From Rheinheimera sp. (lineage in GTDB: Bacteria > Pseudomonadota > Gammaproteobacteria > Enterobacterales > Alteromonadaceae): a stretch of 50,468 nucleotides of DNA. Position numbers and translations under genes: made by a program. Numbering within the stretch: position 1 is the stretch's first letter; each line of letters begins with the position of its first letter. Below, in pieces: positions 43,044 through 50,468 of the stretch. The stretch is from assembly GCA_003543135.1 (NCBI GenBank), contig DPJG01000030.1:1-50468 (forward strand), in the 5' to 3' direction. Below the pieces are notes generated by a model that worked only from the letters and a program-made list of their open reading frames with translations, was not told the origin of the DNA and ran no database searches.

Positions 43044-44789
43044 ATGAACAACCGTCTTCTTAGTTTGATTCTGGTGTTACTGATGGTAACACCAGCGTTT
43101 GCCTCAACGCCTGCAGCCACACTGCTGGAACAGGCTGAACAAACCAAAACCACAGATCCTGCGGCTTTAAAATCCCTGTTACAACAGCTTGGGAAAATGC
43201 CGTTAGATGCCAATCAGCAACAGCAGTATGTTTTTCTGCAGGGTTTCCACAGCCAATATGTCGGTGAACACGACAAAGCGCAAAACTTGTATTTACAGGC
43301 ACTGAGCATTGGCGACTCTGTGGATATTGATTACAAAGCTTTGGTTTCGTTATCGAACCTGATGACGGTGAAGCAGAATATGACGGCGGCGTTTAGCTAC
43401 TTGTTTGAAGCCTTAGCGCTGGCTGACAAGGTGTCTGAACCGGCATTAAAGCCACTGGCCAAAATCAACGCTTTGGCTACTTATATGAGTCTGAAGCTGT
43501 ATCAGGAAACTCTGACTCTCAGTCAGGAATTACTCACAGCTGACATTCGTGGTCGTTATCATTGTGCGGCATTGTTTTATCGCGACTACAGCATGCAGGA
43601 ACTGGAACCAGCTAAAGTGAGTCTGGAAACGCTGCAAAGTAGTATTGATTATTGCCATAGCCAGAATGATGCATTAACAGGTTTGTTCGGTCAGGCACTG
43701 ATAGCCCGTTATTATTTGTATCACCAAGATTATCAACAGGCACAGCAAGTTCTGAATCAGCACCTCAGTGCAGTACAGAACATTGGTTTTGCCCATCTGT
43801 TAGGCCACTATTATGTGTTACTGAGCCGCGCTCAGCTTGCCCTGAATGACTATGCCGCAGCCAATCAGAGTCTGGAACAGCTTTTTGCCATTGAGCATAA
43901 GTTGTCCAGCAGCGAACCTATGGTTGAGGCTTATCTGTTAAAAGCACAGCTGGAAGAGGCTTCAGGCCGGGCGCAAAACGCACTGCGTTTTTATAAAGAC
44001 TATATGGAAGCAGACAAACTTTATAAAAACACCCTGTCGTTACAACAAACCTCCTACCATCTGGCAAAGAACGAAATTCTCAATAAAAATCAGCAGATTG
44101 CTTTACTGGAAAAAAACAACACCCTGCTTACCCTACAAAAAGATCTGGCTGATGTAGAAAACAGCAACAAACAGCTGCTGATTGCTCTGCTGGTCACTGT
44201 GCTGATTTTCCTGAGTTATTTTGCCTTTCGGGCTTTTCAGAATACCCGTCTGTATCGCAGCCTGGCGGAAAACGATAGTTTGGTCAGTATCAGTAACAGA
44301 TACCACTTCACCAAAAAAGTGTCAGCACTGCTTGAACGCAGTAAACATCAACAACAACAGGACGCTTTTATTATTTTTGATTTGGACTGGTTTAAGCAGG
44401 TGAATGACCAGTACGGCCATCTGACCGGAGACTGGATCCTGAAAACTGTGGTGGAACACTGCCGTCCTTTCATTCGTAATATCGATACCTTTGGCCGTAT
44501 TGGTGGTGAAGAATTTGCAGTCTTTTTACCGGCCTGTTCCGCAGACAAAGCTGCTTTGCTGGCTGAAATACTCAGAGATGTGATAGAAAAAATTGACTGC
44601 AGTGGCAGCGGCCATCCGATCAAAACCAGCGCAAGCTTTGGCGTGACCGCCACAGACCGTTCAGGTTATGAACTCAGACAATTGTTCCGGGATGCTGATA
44701 TTGCGTTATACCTGTCCAAAAACCAGGGGCGGAACAAAGTGACCTTATTTGAAGTGAAAGACAGCAAAAGCAGTCAGGCGCCATTGTGA
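43044..44789 (+). CDS. Diguanylate cyclase with TPR-like sensor domain
   Basis: A 581-aa protein. A signal peptide (cleaved near PAFAST) leads to a periplasmic all-helical TPR-like region (about 25-370), one membrane segment (about 379-398) and a cytoplasmic GGDEF domain. The active site is GGEEF at 487-491, and the inhibitory I-site RNID lies five residues before it, so it should make cyclic-di-GMP with product feedback. It starts ten bases after the 88-aa gene, and its stop overlaps the acetyltransferase start as GTGA. Placement inside the borosin-like operon suggests that its TPR region senses a product or peptide-related signal; this is inference. Confidence 0.9.
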   Translation: MNNRLLSLILVLLMVTPAFASTPAATLLEQAEQTKTTDPAALKSLLQQLGKMPLDANQQQQYVFLQGFHSQYVGEHDKAQNLYLQALSIGDSVDIDYKALVSLSNLMTVKQNMTAAFSYLFEALALADKVSEPALKPLAKINALATYMSLKLYQETLTLSQELLTADIRGRYHCAALFYRDYSMQELEPAKVSLETLQSSIDYCHSQNDALTGLFGQALIARYYLYHQDYQQAQQVLNQHLSAVQNIGFAHLLGHYYVLLSRAQLALNDYAAANQSLEQLFAIEHKLSSSEPMVEAYLLKAQLEEASGRAQNALRFYKDYMEADKLYKNTLSLQQTSYHLAKNEILNKNQQIALLEKNNTLLTLQKDLADVENSNKQLLIALLVTVLIFLSYFAFRAFQNTRLYRSLAENDSLVSISNRYHFTKKVSALLERSKHQQQQDAFIIFDLDWFKQVNDQYGHLTGDWILKTVVEHCRPFIRNIDTFGRIGGEEFAVFLPACSADKAALLAEILRDVIEKIDCSGSGHPIKTSASFGVTATDRSGYELRQLFRDADIALYLSKNQGRNKVTLFEVKDSKSSQAPL

Positions 44790-45421
44790 TAAAGCATGTT
44801 ATTCAAGCTGGTATCCCAAGTGCGCGCCTGACATTATCGACCATCACCGACGCCGAACTGTCCTTGTATCAGCGCCTGTATGGCGATAGCAGCACTATGC
44901 AGTTTATCGGCCCTTGTTACGATCAGGCGCAAAGTGCTGAGTTTTTCCGGCGCTGCCTGCAACAAAGCAAACATCCAACATCGCCCTGGTATTATTTTGC
45001 TATCCGGCTGCATCAGCAACAACAAGCCATTGGTTTTATCTCGTTGATCCCAACCCAATACCCAGCTGCACCTTTTGAACTGGGCATCATGTTAAGTGCG
45101 GAAGCCCGGGGTCAGGGTTATGCCGATGAAGCCCTGACGGCCTTGTTTTTACATTGTTTTACCCTGCTTGAGTTGCCCGCTTTGCTGGCGAGAGTAAACC
45201 CGGATAACAAAGGTGCCACTAAACATATCCGGCATTTTGGCTTTATTGCAGCGCCGGCAGAGATGCCTGCACAGCAAGGGCTGCAGAATTATTTGTTAGC
45301 AGCCAGTGCTGACAATATTCGTTATCTGAAGGAGCTGGCCACAGGTTTTGCCAGATTGCAGCAAAGTCAGACCCAAGCCGCTGTTGCGGCGGACAGTATT
45401 TATTTAAGGAACACCCCATAG
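44786..45421 (+). CDS. GNAT family N-acetyltransferase
   Basis: A 211-aa acetyl-CoA-dependent acetyltransferase of the RimJ/RimL-like class. Acetyl-CoA binding motif A is visible as LSAEARGQGYADEAL, followed by LLARVNPDNKGATKHIRHFGF, the usual beta-strand and loop. It starts with GTG overlapping the upstream stop (GTGA) and ends one base into the next start (TAGTG), so it is translationally coupled to both the cyclase and the N-methyltransferase. Its substrate could be the processed peptide, its N-terminus, or something unrelated. The last 40 residues extend beyond the typical fold. Confidence 0.88.
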   Translation: MIKHVIQAGIPSARLTLSTITDAELSLYQRLYGDSSTMQFIGPCYDQAQSAEFFRRCLQQSKHPTSPWYYFAIRLHQQQQAIGFISLIPTQYPAAPFELGIMLSAEARGQGYADEALTALFLHCFTLLELPALLARVNPDNKGATKHIRHFGFIAAPAEMPAQQGLQNYLLAASADNIRYLKELATGFARLQQSQTQAAVAADSIYLRNTP

Positions 45422-46272
45422 TGACAGGCAGCATCGTCATCGTCGGCACCGGTATTACTTTAGGCTCCCATATCAGCCCTTTATCGCGCAGTTATATTGA
45501 AAATGCCGATGTGGTATTTGCCGGGGTGGCTGATGGTATTACTGAGCTCTGGCTCAAAGAAATGCACCAGGATGTGCGCAGTTTTGCGCCGCTTTATGCA
45601 GAAGGCAAATCGCGCCATCAAACCTATCAGCAAATGATTGATTTAATGCTGGCTGAAGTTCGGCTTGGCAAAAAAGTGGTGGGGGCATTTTATGGTCACC
45701 CCGGTGTCTTTGCTTATGCACCACATAAAGTGATTGAACTGGCCAGGGCTGAAGGTTATGCCGCCCATATGGAGCCTGGGATCAGCGCCGCAGACTGTTT
45801 ACATGCTGAACTTGGCATAGACCCGGGCAAAGTGGGTTGCCAGTATTTTGAAACCAGCCAGTATATGTTTTATAAGCGTTCTATAGACCCAACGGCGTAT
45901 TTAGTGCTGTGGCAGGTGGGTATTGCCGGAGATAAAAGCATGGCCCGTTTTGCCACAGGCGTCGCTTATCGGGAAGTGCTTGTCGAGTTATTGACGCAGC
46001 ATTACCCGCTCAATCACGAAGTGATGTTGTATGAAGCGCCCAGCCTACCCTTCCAGCAAGCCCGTATCGACAAACTGCCGTTATCGGCGCTGCCACAGGC
46101 ACAAATGAACTTAAAAACCACGCTGGTAGTGCCGCCTGGCAAGGCTCTAATAAAAAACCAGGCGGTGCTGGATAAACTGGCGGTTATCCGCGCAGCTGAG
46201 CAGCAACCGGCGCTTAGCCACACGGCAACAGCAGAGCCGCCGGAAGGCGAATATCGGCTGGATGAGCTCTAA
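45421..46272 (+). CDS. Borosin-type peptide backbone alpha-N-methyltransferase (SonM-like)
   Basis: A 283-aa tetrapyrrole-methylase-fold SAM enzyme. It has VGTGI at the N-terminus, FYGHPGVFA near 90-98, MEPGISAADCLHAELGIDPG, and LWQVGIAGD. The catalytic pattern of backbone N-methyltransferases of the OphMA/SonM family is present as Tyr59, Arg65 and Tyr69, with the same 6 and 4 residue spacing as OphMA Tyr66/Arg72/Tyr76. No CobA/SUMT partner genes are nearby, so a porphyrin role is unlikely. In split borosins the enzyme methylates backbone amides of a separate precursor; the candidate is 42767-43033. Start is GTG at 45421 with AAGGA ten bases before it. Confidence 0.88.
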   Translation: MTGSIVIVGTGITLGSHISPLSRSYIENADVVFAGVADGITELWLKEMHQDVRSFAPLYAEGKSRHQTYQQMIDLMLAEVRLGKKVVGAFYGHPGVFAYAPHKVIELARAEGYAAHMEPGISAADCLHAELGIDPGKVGCQYFETSQYMFYKRSIDPTAYLVLWQVGIAGDKSMARFATGVAYREVLVELLTQHYPLNHEVMLYEAPSLPFQQARIDKLPLSALPQAQMNLKTTLVVPPGKALIKNQAVLDKLAVIRAAEQQPALSHTATAEPPEGEYRLDEL

Positions 46273-46378
46273 GCTAAATCTCAGCTCGCGCCTCGCTCAT
46301 TTGGAGCAGCAGCGTCGCAGTCGTCATTTGCAGGCACGGCAATAGATCCGGTAGCGCGCCGTTAGCTGCTGCGCTATC

Positions 46379-46483
46379 TTAAGTTTGTTGGCTATCAATT
46401 TGAATTCTAATAGTTAATCGGTCTTCACCTGCTGCAGCTACTGCCTGGATGCCGGCTTTATCAATCAGGACATCAACATGGGT
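46379..46483 (-). pseudogene. Possible short-chain dehydrogenase remnant
   Basis: The gene-free gap 46273-46564 contains, on the minus strand, a short open stretch reading HVDVLIDKAGIQ, which resembles the SDR motif DVLINNAG with both Asn replaced, followed by about 20 unrelated codons and a stop; an in-frame stop also precedes it. It may be a decayed fragment, or chance. The rest of the gap shows nothing recognisable. Confidence 0.25.
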
Positions 46484-46564
46484 TTAAACCAGAGCTCCGT
46501 AACCACTTTGTGCTTTAACCTCAGCAGCACTGCGCCTGAAAACTTAAACGACAGGCGCTAAATC

Positions 46565-49267
46565 ATGCCAACAACACAAGCCTTAGCACCCGAAGCAGCG
46601 GACTCAGTACCTGCCAGCTTACTGAAAATACTGTTGCTGGCGCTCTCTTATGTCATCAGCGGACAGTTAGCTATGCTGCTGGCGGCGCCACCTGGGTATG
46701 TCAGCGCTATTTTTCCACCTGTTGGTATTTCGCTGGCCGCAGTGTTGATGTGGGGTTATCCCATGTTGTTTGGGGTATTTTTCGGCTCCACTTTACTGAA
46801 CCTCAGCATCAGCCTTGGCAGTCTTTCAGCCCTTGCCACGACACCACTGAGCGCTGCGCAGCTGCTGGTGCCCTGCAGTATTGCGCTGGGCACCACATTG
46901 CAGTGTTGTTGCGCCAGCTGGGCTATTAAACGCTGGATAGGTTTCCCTAACCCACTGACCGACGATAAACAAATTTTCTGGTTGTTAGTTATAGGCGGGC
47001 CACTGTCCTGCCTGCTAAGTGCCAGCGCCGGTATTGCGGTGTTGTATCAGCATCAGATCATCAGCGCTTCGCAGCTGCTGTTTAGCTGGTGGAGCTGGTG
47101 GGTGGGCGACAGCATTGGTGTACTAATAGCCACTCCTCTAATGTTTATTGTTTTTGCCAAACCACGTGACATCTGGCGCAGCCGTATCGCCAGTGTTGGC
47201 CTGCCGTTATTGATCAGCTGCGCCCTGATGGTCGTGCTGTTTTTCCGCACTATTGAAGATGAACAATCCCAGTTGCAACAAAGATTTCATGAACAGGCCA
47301 AATTAATGGCGCAAAGTATTCAATCGCGTCTGGTGCTCTACACCAGTTCAGTGATGCCGATTGAGCGTTTTTTTGCCGCCTCTGGTGAAGTAACAGCAAC
47401 AGACTTTGCTATTTTTGTCAGCGCCACCGCCCGCAATCACCCCGGCATTCGCGCGCTGAGCTGGAACCCCAAAATAACGTCGGCCGAACGCCCCTGGTTT
47501 GAAGCCAAACTGCAGGCCGAAGTGCCAGGACAGCAGCAAATTACCGAGCGCGGCAGCAATAACCAGCTGCTTGGCGCAGCGCCCAGGCCCACTTATTTTC
47601 CCATCTACTTTATTGAACCCAAAGCAGATAACCTGACCGCCATTGGTTATGACGTGGCCTCTGAGCCTGTGCGGCAAAAAGCAATGCAAAGCGCCAGCGA
47701 TAGCGGCCACGCTACCTTGACCGCCCCACTGCAGCTGGTGCAGGACAATGAGCAGCAGATTGGCATGTTGCTGTTTTACCCGGTATTTCAAACTGCACAA
47801 TGGCCCGCCACTGCGTCAGAGCGCCAGCAACTATTGCGGGGTTATGTGGTGGCCGTGCTGCATATGACAGCTGTGATCCAATCTGCGCTTGCTGCTTATC
47901 CAGAGCACAGTTTTCAGCTGGTGGTCAATGACATCAGTGACGGTACAGCACAACCGCTCTACCACAAACAACAATCCGCTACACCGGCTTATGCCAGGTC
48001 GCTTATCTGGCAACAAGAGTTCGACCTGGCCGGCCGGCGTTTTAGCATGCATATAGCGCCCAGTGACTGGTTTTTAAAATCACAAAGCAGTTTACAGCCC
48101 TGGGCCATTCTGACCGGTGGTTTATTGTTATGTGGCCTGCTGGGTGGTTTTTTATTGTCGGTGACAGGCCGAGCCGAGCAGGTGCGCCGTCAGGTCAAAC
48201 TGCGCACGCTGGAGCTCACCGGCATTTTAAATAACGCCGCTGAGGCTATTTTAATTTTTAACTCAGACGGCACTATAGAGCGCGCCAATATTGCCGCCCA
48301 GCAGCTGTTTGGTTACAACAACAGCCAGTTATTAAAGTTACAAATTGCCGCTTTATTGCCACAACTGCAGCTCAACAACGAAGCGGAGTTAACCAAAGCT
48401 CAGGGCCGCGCTATTGAAGCTGTGGGCAACAGTGCCGCCGGTGTCACGCTGCAGCTGGAAATTAGCCTGAGCAGCTACAGCCTGCCAGGCCACACCTGGT
48501 TTATTTGTCTGCTGCACGATATCAGCGAACGCAAAAAAATAGCCCGGCTAAAGAGTGAATTTGTCGCAACCGTCAGCCATGAATTACGCACTCCGCTCAC
48601 CTCAATTAAAGGTGCGCTGGATCTGGTGAACGCCGGCGTGTTAGGCACCTTACCCGAAGCGGCCGGCAATATGCTGCGCCTGGCTGGCAAAAACACCGAG
48701 CGGCTGGAGCTTTTGGTGAACGATATTCTGGATATAGAAAAACTGGAGCTGGCCGAAGCCAGTCTGGTGCTGAGCCCGCTAAACCTTGCCGAACAGCTGC
48801 AGCTGGCACTACAACAAAACCAGAGTTACGCCACCAGCTATGCCGTTACCCTGTGCCTGGATATGGAGCAGCTGCCGGCCACAACCAGAGTGATGGCCCA
48901 TAACCAGCGTTTGCAGCAGGTGTTCAGTAACCTGATTAGCAACGCGGTAAAATTCTCGCCAGCGCAAAGCCAGGTGCAAATCAAAGCAAGACTACAAGGC
49001 CAGCAGGCAATTGTCAGCTTCAGCGATCAGGGCCCTGGTATTGCCGAGGAATTTCGCAGCCGGATTTTCCAAAAATTCGCCCAGGCTGACGGCTCAGACA
49101 CCCGCCAACGCGGCGGCACCGGCCTTGGCCTCAGTATTTGCAAAGCGCTGATGGAAAAAATGCACGGCAGCATTGGTTTTGACAGCATTGAAGGCAAAGG
49201 CAGCACCTTTTTTATTATATTGCCATTGGTGGATGAGGAGCAGAGCGCCCCAACGACTGATGGTTAG
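46565..49267 (+). CDS. MASE1-CHASE-PAS hybrid-type sensor histidine kinase
   Basis: A 900-aa inner-membrane sensor kinase. An N-terminal MASE1 domain of about eight membrane segments (about 20-225; GYVSAIFPPVGISLAAVL) is followed by a CHASE domain (about 260-430), a further membrane segment near 510-535, a PAS domain (ILNNAAEAILIFNSDG), and HisKA with His672 in SHELRTP. The HATPase_c domain is complete: NLISNAVKF, SDQGPGIA and GTGLGLS. No receiver domain and no neighbouring response regulator gene are seen. The signal is unknown. It has its own region of about 290 bp upstream and lies after the borosin-like operon. Confidence 0.93.
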   Translation: MPTTQALAPEAADSVPASLLKILLLALSYVISGQLAMLLAAPPGYVSAIFPPVGISLAAVLMWGYPMLFGVFFGSTLLNLSISLGSLSALATTPLSAAQLLVPCSIALGTTLQCCCASWAIKRWIGFPNPLTDDKQIFWLLVIGGPLSCLLSASAGIAVLYQHQIISASQLLFSWWSWWVGDSIGVLIATPLMFIVFAKPRDIWRSRIASVGLPLLISCALMVVLFFRTIEDEQSQLQQRFHEQAKLMAQSIQSRLVLYTSSVMPIERFFAASGEVTATDFAIFVSATARNHPGIRALSWNPKITSAERPWFEAKLQAEVPGQQQITERGSNNQLLGAAPRPTYFPIYFIEPKADNLTAIGYDVASEPVRQKAMQSASDSGHATLTAPLQLVQDNEQQIGMLLFYPVFQTAQWPATASERQQLLRGYVVAVLHMTAVIQSALAAYPEHSFQLVVNDISDGTAQPLYHKQQSATPAYARSLIWQQEFDLAGRRFSMHIAPSDWFLKSQSSLQPWAILTGGLLLCGLLGGFLLSVTGRAEQVRRQVKLRTLELTGILNNAAEAILIFNSDGTIERANIAAQQLFGYNNSQLLKLQIAALLPQLQLNNEAELTKAQGRAIEAVGNSAAGVTLQLEISLSSYSLPGHTWFICLLHDISERKKIARLKSEFVATVSHELRTPLTSIKGALDLVNAGVLGTLPEAAGNMLRLAGKNTERLELLVNDILDIEKLELAEASLVLSPLNLAEQLQLALQQNQSYATSYAVTLCLDMEQLPATTRVMAHNQRLQQVFSNLISNAVKFSPAQSQVQIKARLQGQQAIVSFSDQGPGIAEEFRSRIFQKFAQADGSDTRQRGGTGLGLSICKALMEKMHGSIGFDSIEGKGSTFFIILPLVDEEQSAPTTDG

Positions 49268-49470
49268 ATTTTCATCTGGGTAAACAACTCTGCAGACTAC
49301 ACAAGTTGGCATCAGCGATGAAGAAGTCCAGACCGCAACCGGGGCTGCGGCCGGAATGGGCAGACCTTTGGAATTGGGCAAATGCCAGAAAAATTCACCA
49401 GGAAAGTCGCTTATTGCTCAGCAATACCTGGCTTATTAAATCAACACTCCGAAAAATTAAAACGTAATTG

Positions 49471-50178
49471 TCAGCCGTTCTCATATGCCAGGAGAATATC
49501 GTTAATCACTTCGATCCAAAGTTCTTTGGTTCCATCAATCTCCCGGCGTAACCAAAAATGATAAACCATCTCCGACCAATTCCAGAACGTAGTTGAATCG
49601 AGTTTTTCAGGCATAGCGTCTTTATAACCATTCTGAGGCCAGGTTTTATCCTTTAGTTTGACTGTATAATCGTCAAGGTAAGACTGAAATTCTGCATTAT
49701 TTTCTTCAATATAATAATAAATCCATTTCAATCGCTCCAGCTTCTTAATAATGCCATAGCGTTGCATATCTGCTTTGGTCAACCGAACAAAACCCGGCTT
49801 CCTCAAAATATTTTTCACTACTTTATGAAACATCATGACAAACTTTGGATTGTAGTGACCAAAACTGTGAAGGTTTGTCAGATCAAGTTCCTGAGTTCCA
49901 TGCGGGCCTTTTATATATATGTCCACTGGCACAGTTGCCCGCAAATGTTCATACGACACTAAGGATCTTAAATACTCGTAGGTATTTAACATACCAGTAT
50001 CAGGCTCGAGACCATAATCATGAGTCCAGTCTGTGCGCACAGTTTGGAATGTTGCTTTATCAAGATTTTCAATGACATAACTGACATCTTTTGTCAGGGC
50101 TTTGTCATCAACATCAGATTTGGCGGGGAAACAAAAAAATGCAAAAAGTGGAAAAAAGAATAATTTAAGATGTTTCAC
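49471..50178 (-). CDS. Hypothetical secreted protein (235 aa)
   Basis: A signal peptide (hydrophobic FFFPLFAFFCF, cleaved near PAKSD) leads to a mostly helical, Lys/Asp/Tyr/Trp-rich mature domain. No family is recognised. It is more AT-rich than its neighbours, stands alone, and is flanked by gene-free AT-rich sequence on the right (50179-50387), so it may be an accessory gene. The 203 bp to its left (49268-49470) hold no gene that I can support. Confidence 0.65.
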   Translation of the reverse strand: MKHLKLFFFPLFAFFCFPAKSDVDDKALTKDVSYVIENLDKATFQTVRTDWTHDYGLEPDTGMLNTYEYLRSLVSYEHLRATVPVDIYIKGPHGTQELDLTNLHSFGHYNPKFVMMFHKVVKNILRKPGFVRLTKADMQRYGIIKKLERLKWIYYYIEENNAEFQSYLDDYTVKLKDKTWPQNGYKDAMPEKLDSTTFWNWSEMVYHFWLRREIDGTKELWIEVINDILLAYENG

Positions 50179-50387
50179 ATATCATCCATAATATACTGAT
50201 CAATCAAATACATTTACAATAAAGCAATCTTTGGTGCTCGCGAAGATTCTATTATTTCAACTTAACACAATCAATACAAATCATCATAATGATTAACCCG
50301 CAACAGGATACAATCAAACCTGACCCTGCTGGTTCAATCCCAAAGCAAGCGCTTTTCCTCCCCTTTAAGCCGAGCCGATAAAAATTG

Positions 50388-50468
50388 AAAGTTTGAGGTT
50401 TTAAGACGCCAACTGTTTGAAGCGGCTGACGTTAGCAGCCGCTGAGTTTTGGCGGCGCCTCAAACTTT
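50388..50468. repeat. Nested three-stem inverted repeat at the right edge
   Basis: Outer arms AAAGTTTGAGG (50388-50398) and CCTCAAACTTT (50458-50468), middle arms CGCCAA (50407-50412) and TTGGCG (50449-50454), and an inner hairpin AGCGGCTG / CAGCCGCT (50421-50443, seven-base loop). The three pairs are concentric, so the 81 bp can fold into one long bulged hairpin. It may continue past the window. It could be a repeat-family element or a terminator-like RNA structure. Confidence 0.7.

Noticed and set aside
45421-46272. Cobalamin or siroheme methylase (CobA/SUMT)
   Set aside because: It shares the fold, but the Tyr-x5-Arg-x3-Tyr pattern, YGHPG motif and neighbours fit borosin N-methyltransferases, and no tetrapyrrole genes are present.
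50388-50468. Integron attC site
   Set aside because: The nested arms resemble attC folding, but the outer arms are in the wrong order (GTTTGAG first, CTCAAAC last) for the R''/R' consensus, and no integrase or cassette array is seen.
1-50468. CRISPR arrays, tRNA or rRNA genes
   Set aside because: No regularly spaced direct repeats and no recognisable tRNA or rRNA sequence were found by eye on either strand; a covariance-model search was not possible.

Overview
The window looks like the chromosome of a marine or freshwater gammaproteobacterium of the Rheinheimera/Alishewanella/Shewanella type. This is inferred from protein resemblance and from the conserved order mutH / rppH-ptsP-(TauE)-lgt-thyA, not from a database search.

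Positions 1 to about 13130 are one side of an AT-richer mobile island whose left end lies outside the window. The island has entered the host thymidylate synthase gene. The host thyA (minus strand, from 13697) runs normally for about 189 codons to 13131, then reads 19 foreign codons and stops. The island's last gene before that junction is a complete, divergent thyA (11863-12777) that can replace the broken one. It heads a tight minus-strand operon of a 978-aa recombinase-like protein, a 696-aa tyrosine recombinase, a 193-aa coiled-coil protein and a 427-aa tyrosine recombinase. Cargo next to this module is a PHP-phosphoesterase/SMC-like ATPase gene of TrlF type, split in two exactly at a run of nine G (3583-3591), and a pair of unrecognised genes on the plus strand (7-1556).

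Positions 13131 to 23640 are core chromosome: lgt, a TauE/SafE permease, ptsP, rppH, mutH, a lipoprotein solute-binding protein, a thioesterase-fold protein, and a ferredoxin reductase/fatty acid desaturase pair with palindromes upstream. Positions 24055 to 42504 hold a 1434-aa membrane-anchored envelope protein of unknown role, tpx, a cupredoxin-like secreted protein divergent from an outer-membrane-like barrel, a LysE exporter coupled to a sterol-desaturase-type hydroxylase, a DUF3422 protein, a CHASE-PAS protein with a degenerate kinase end, upp, mtfA, a His/Tyr-rich secreted protein, slyD and a bifunctional penicillin-binding protein.

Positions 42513 to 46272 are the most interesting part of the core. 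After a terminator comes a four-gene operon: an 88-aa protein resembling a split-borosin precursor (SonA type), a TPR-GGDEF diguanylate cyclase, a GNAT acetyltransferase, and a borosin-type peptide backbone alpha-N-methyltransferase (SonM type) with the family's Tyr-x5-Arg-x3-Tyr pattern. This suggests an N-methylated ribosomal peptide whose genes are linked to cyclic-di-GMP signalling. A MASE1-CHASE-PAS histidine kinase follows, then a secreted orphan protein and a nested inverted repeat at the right edge.
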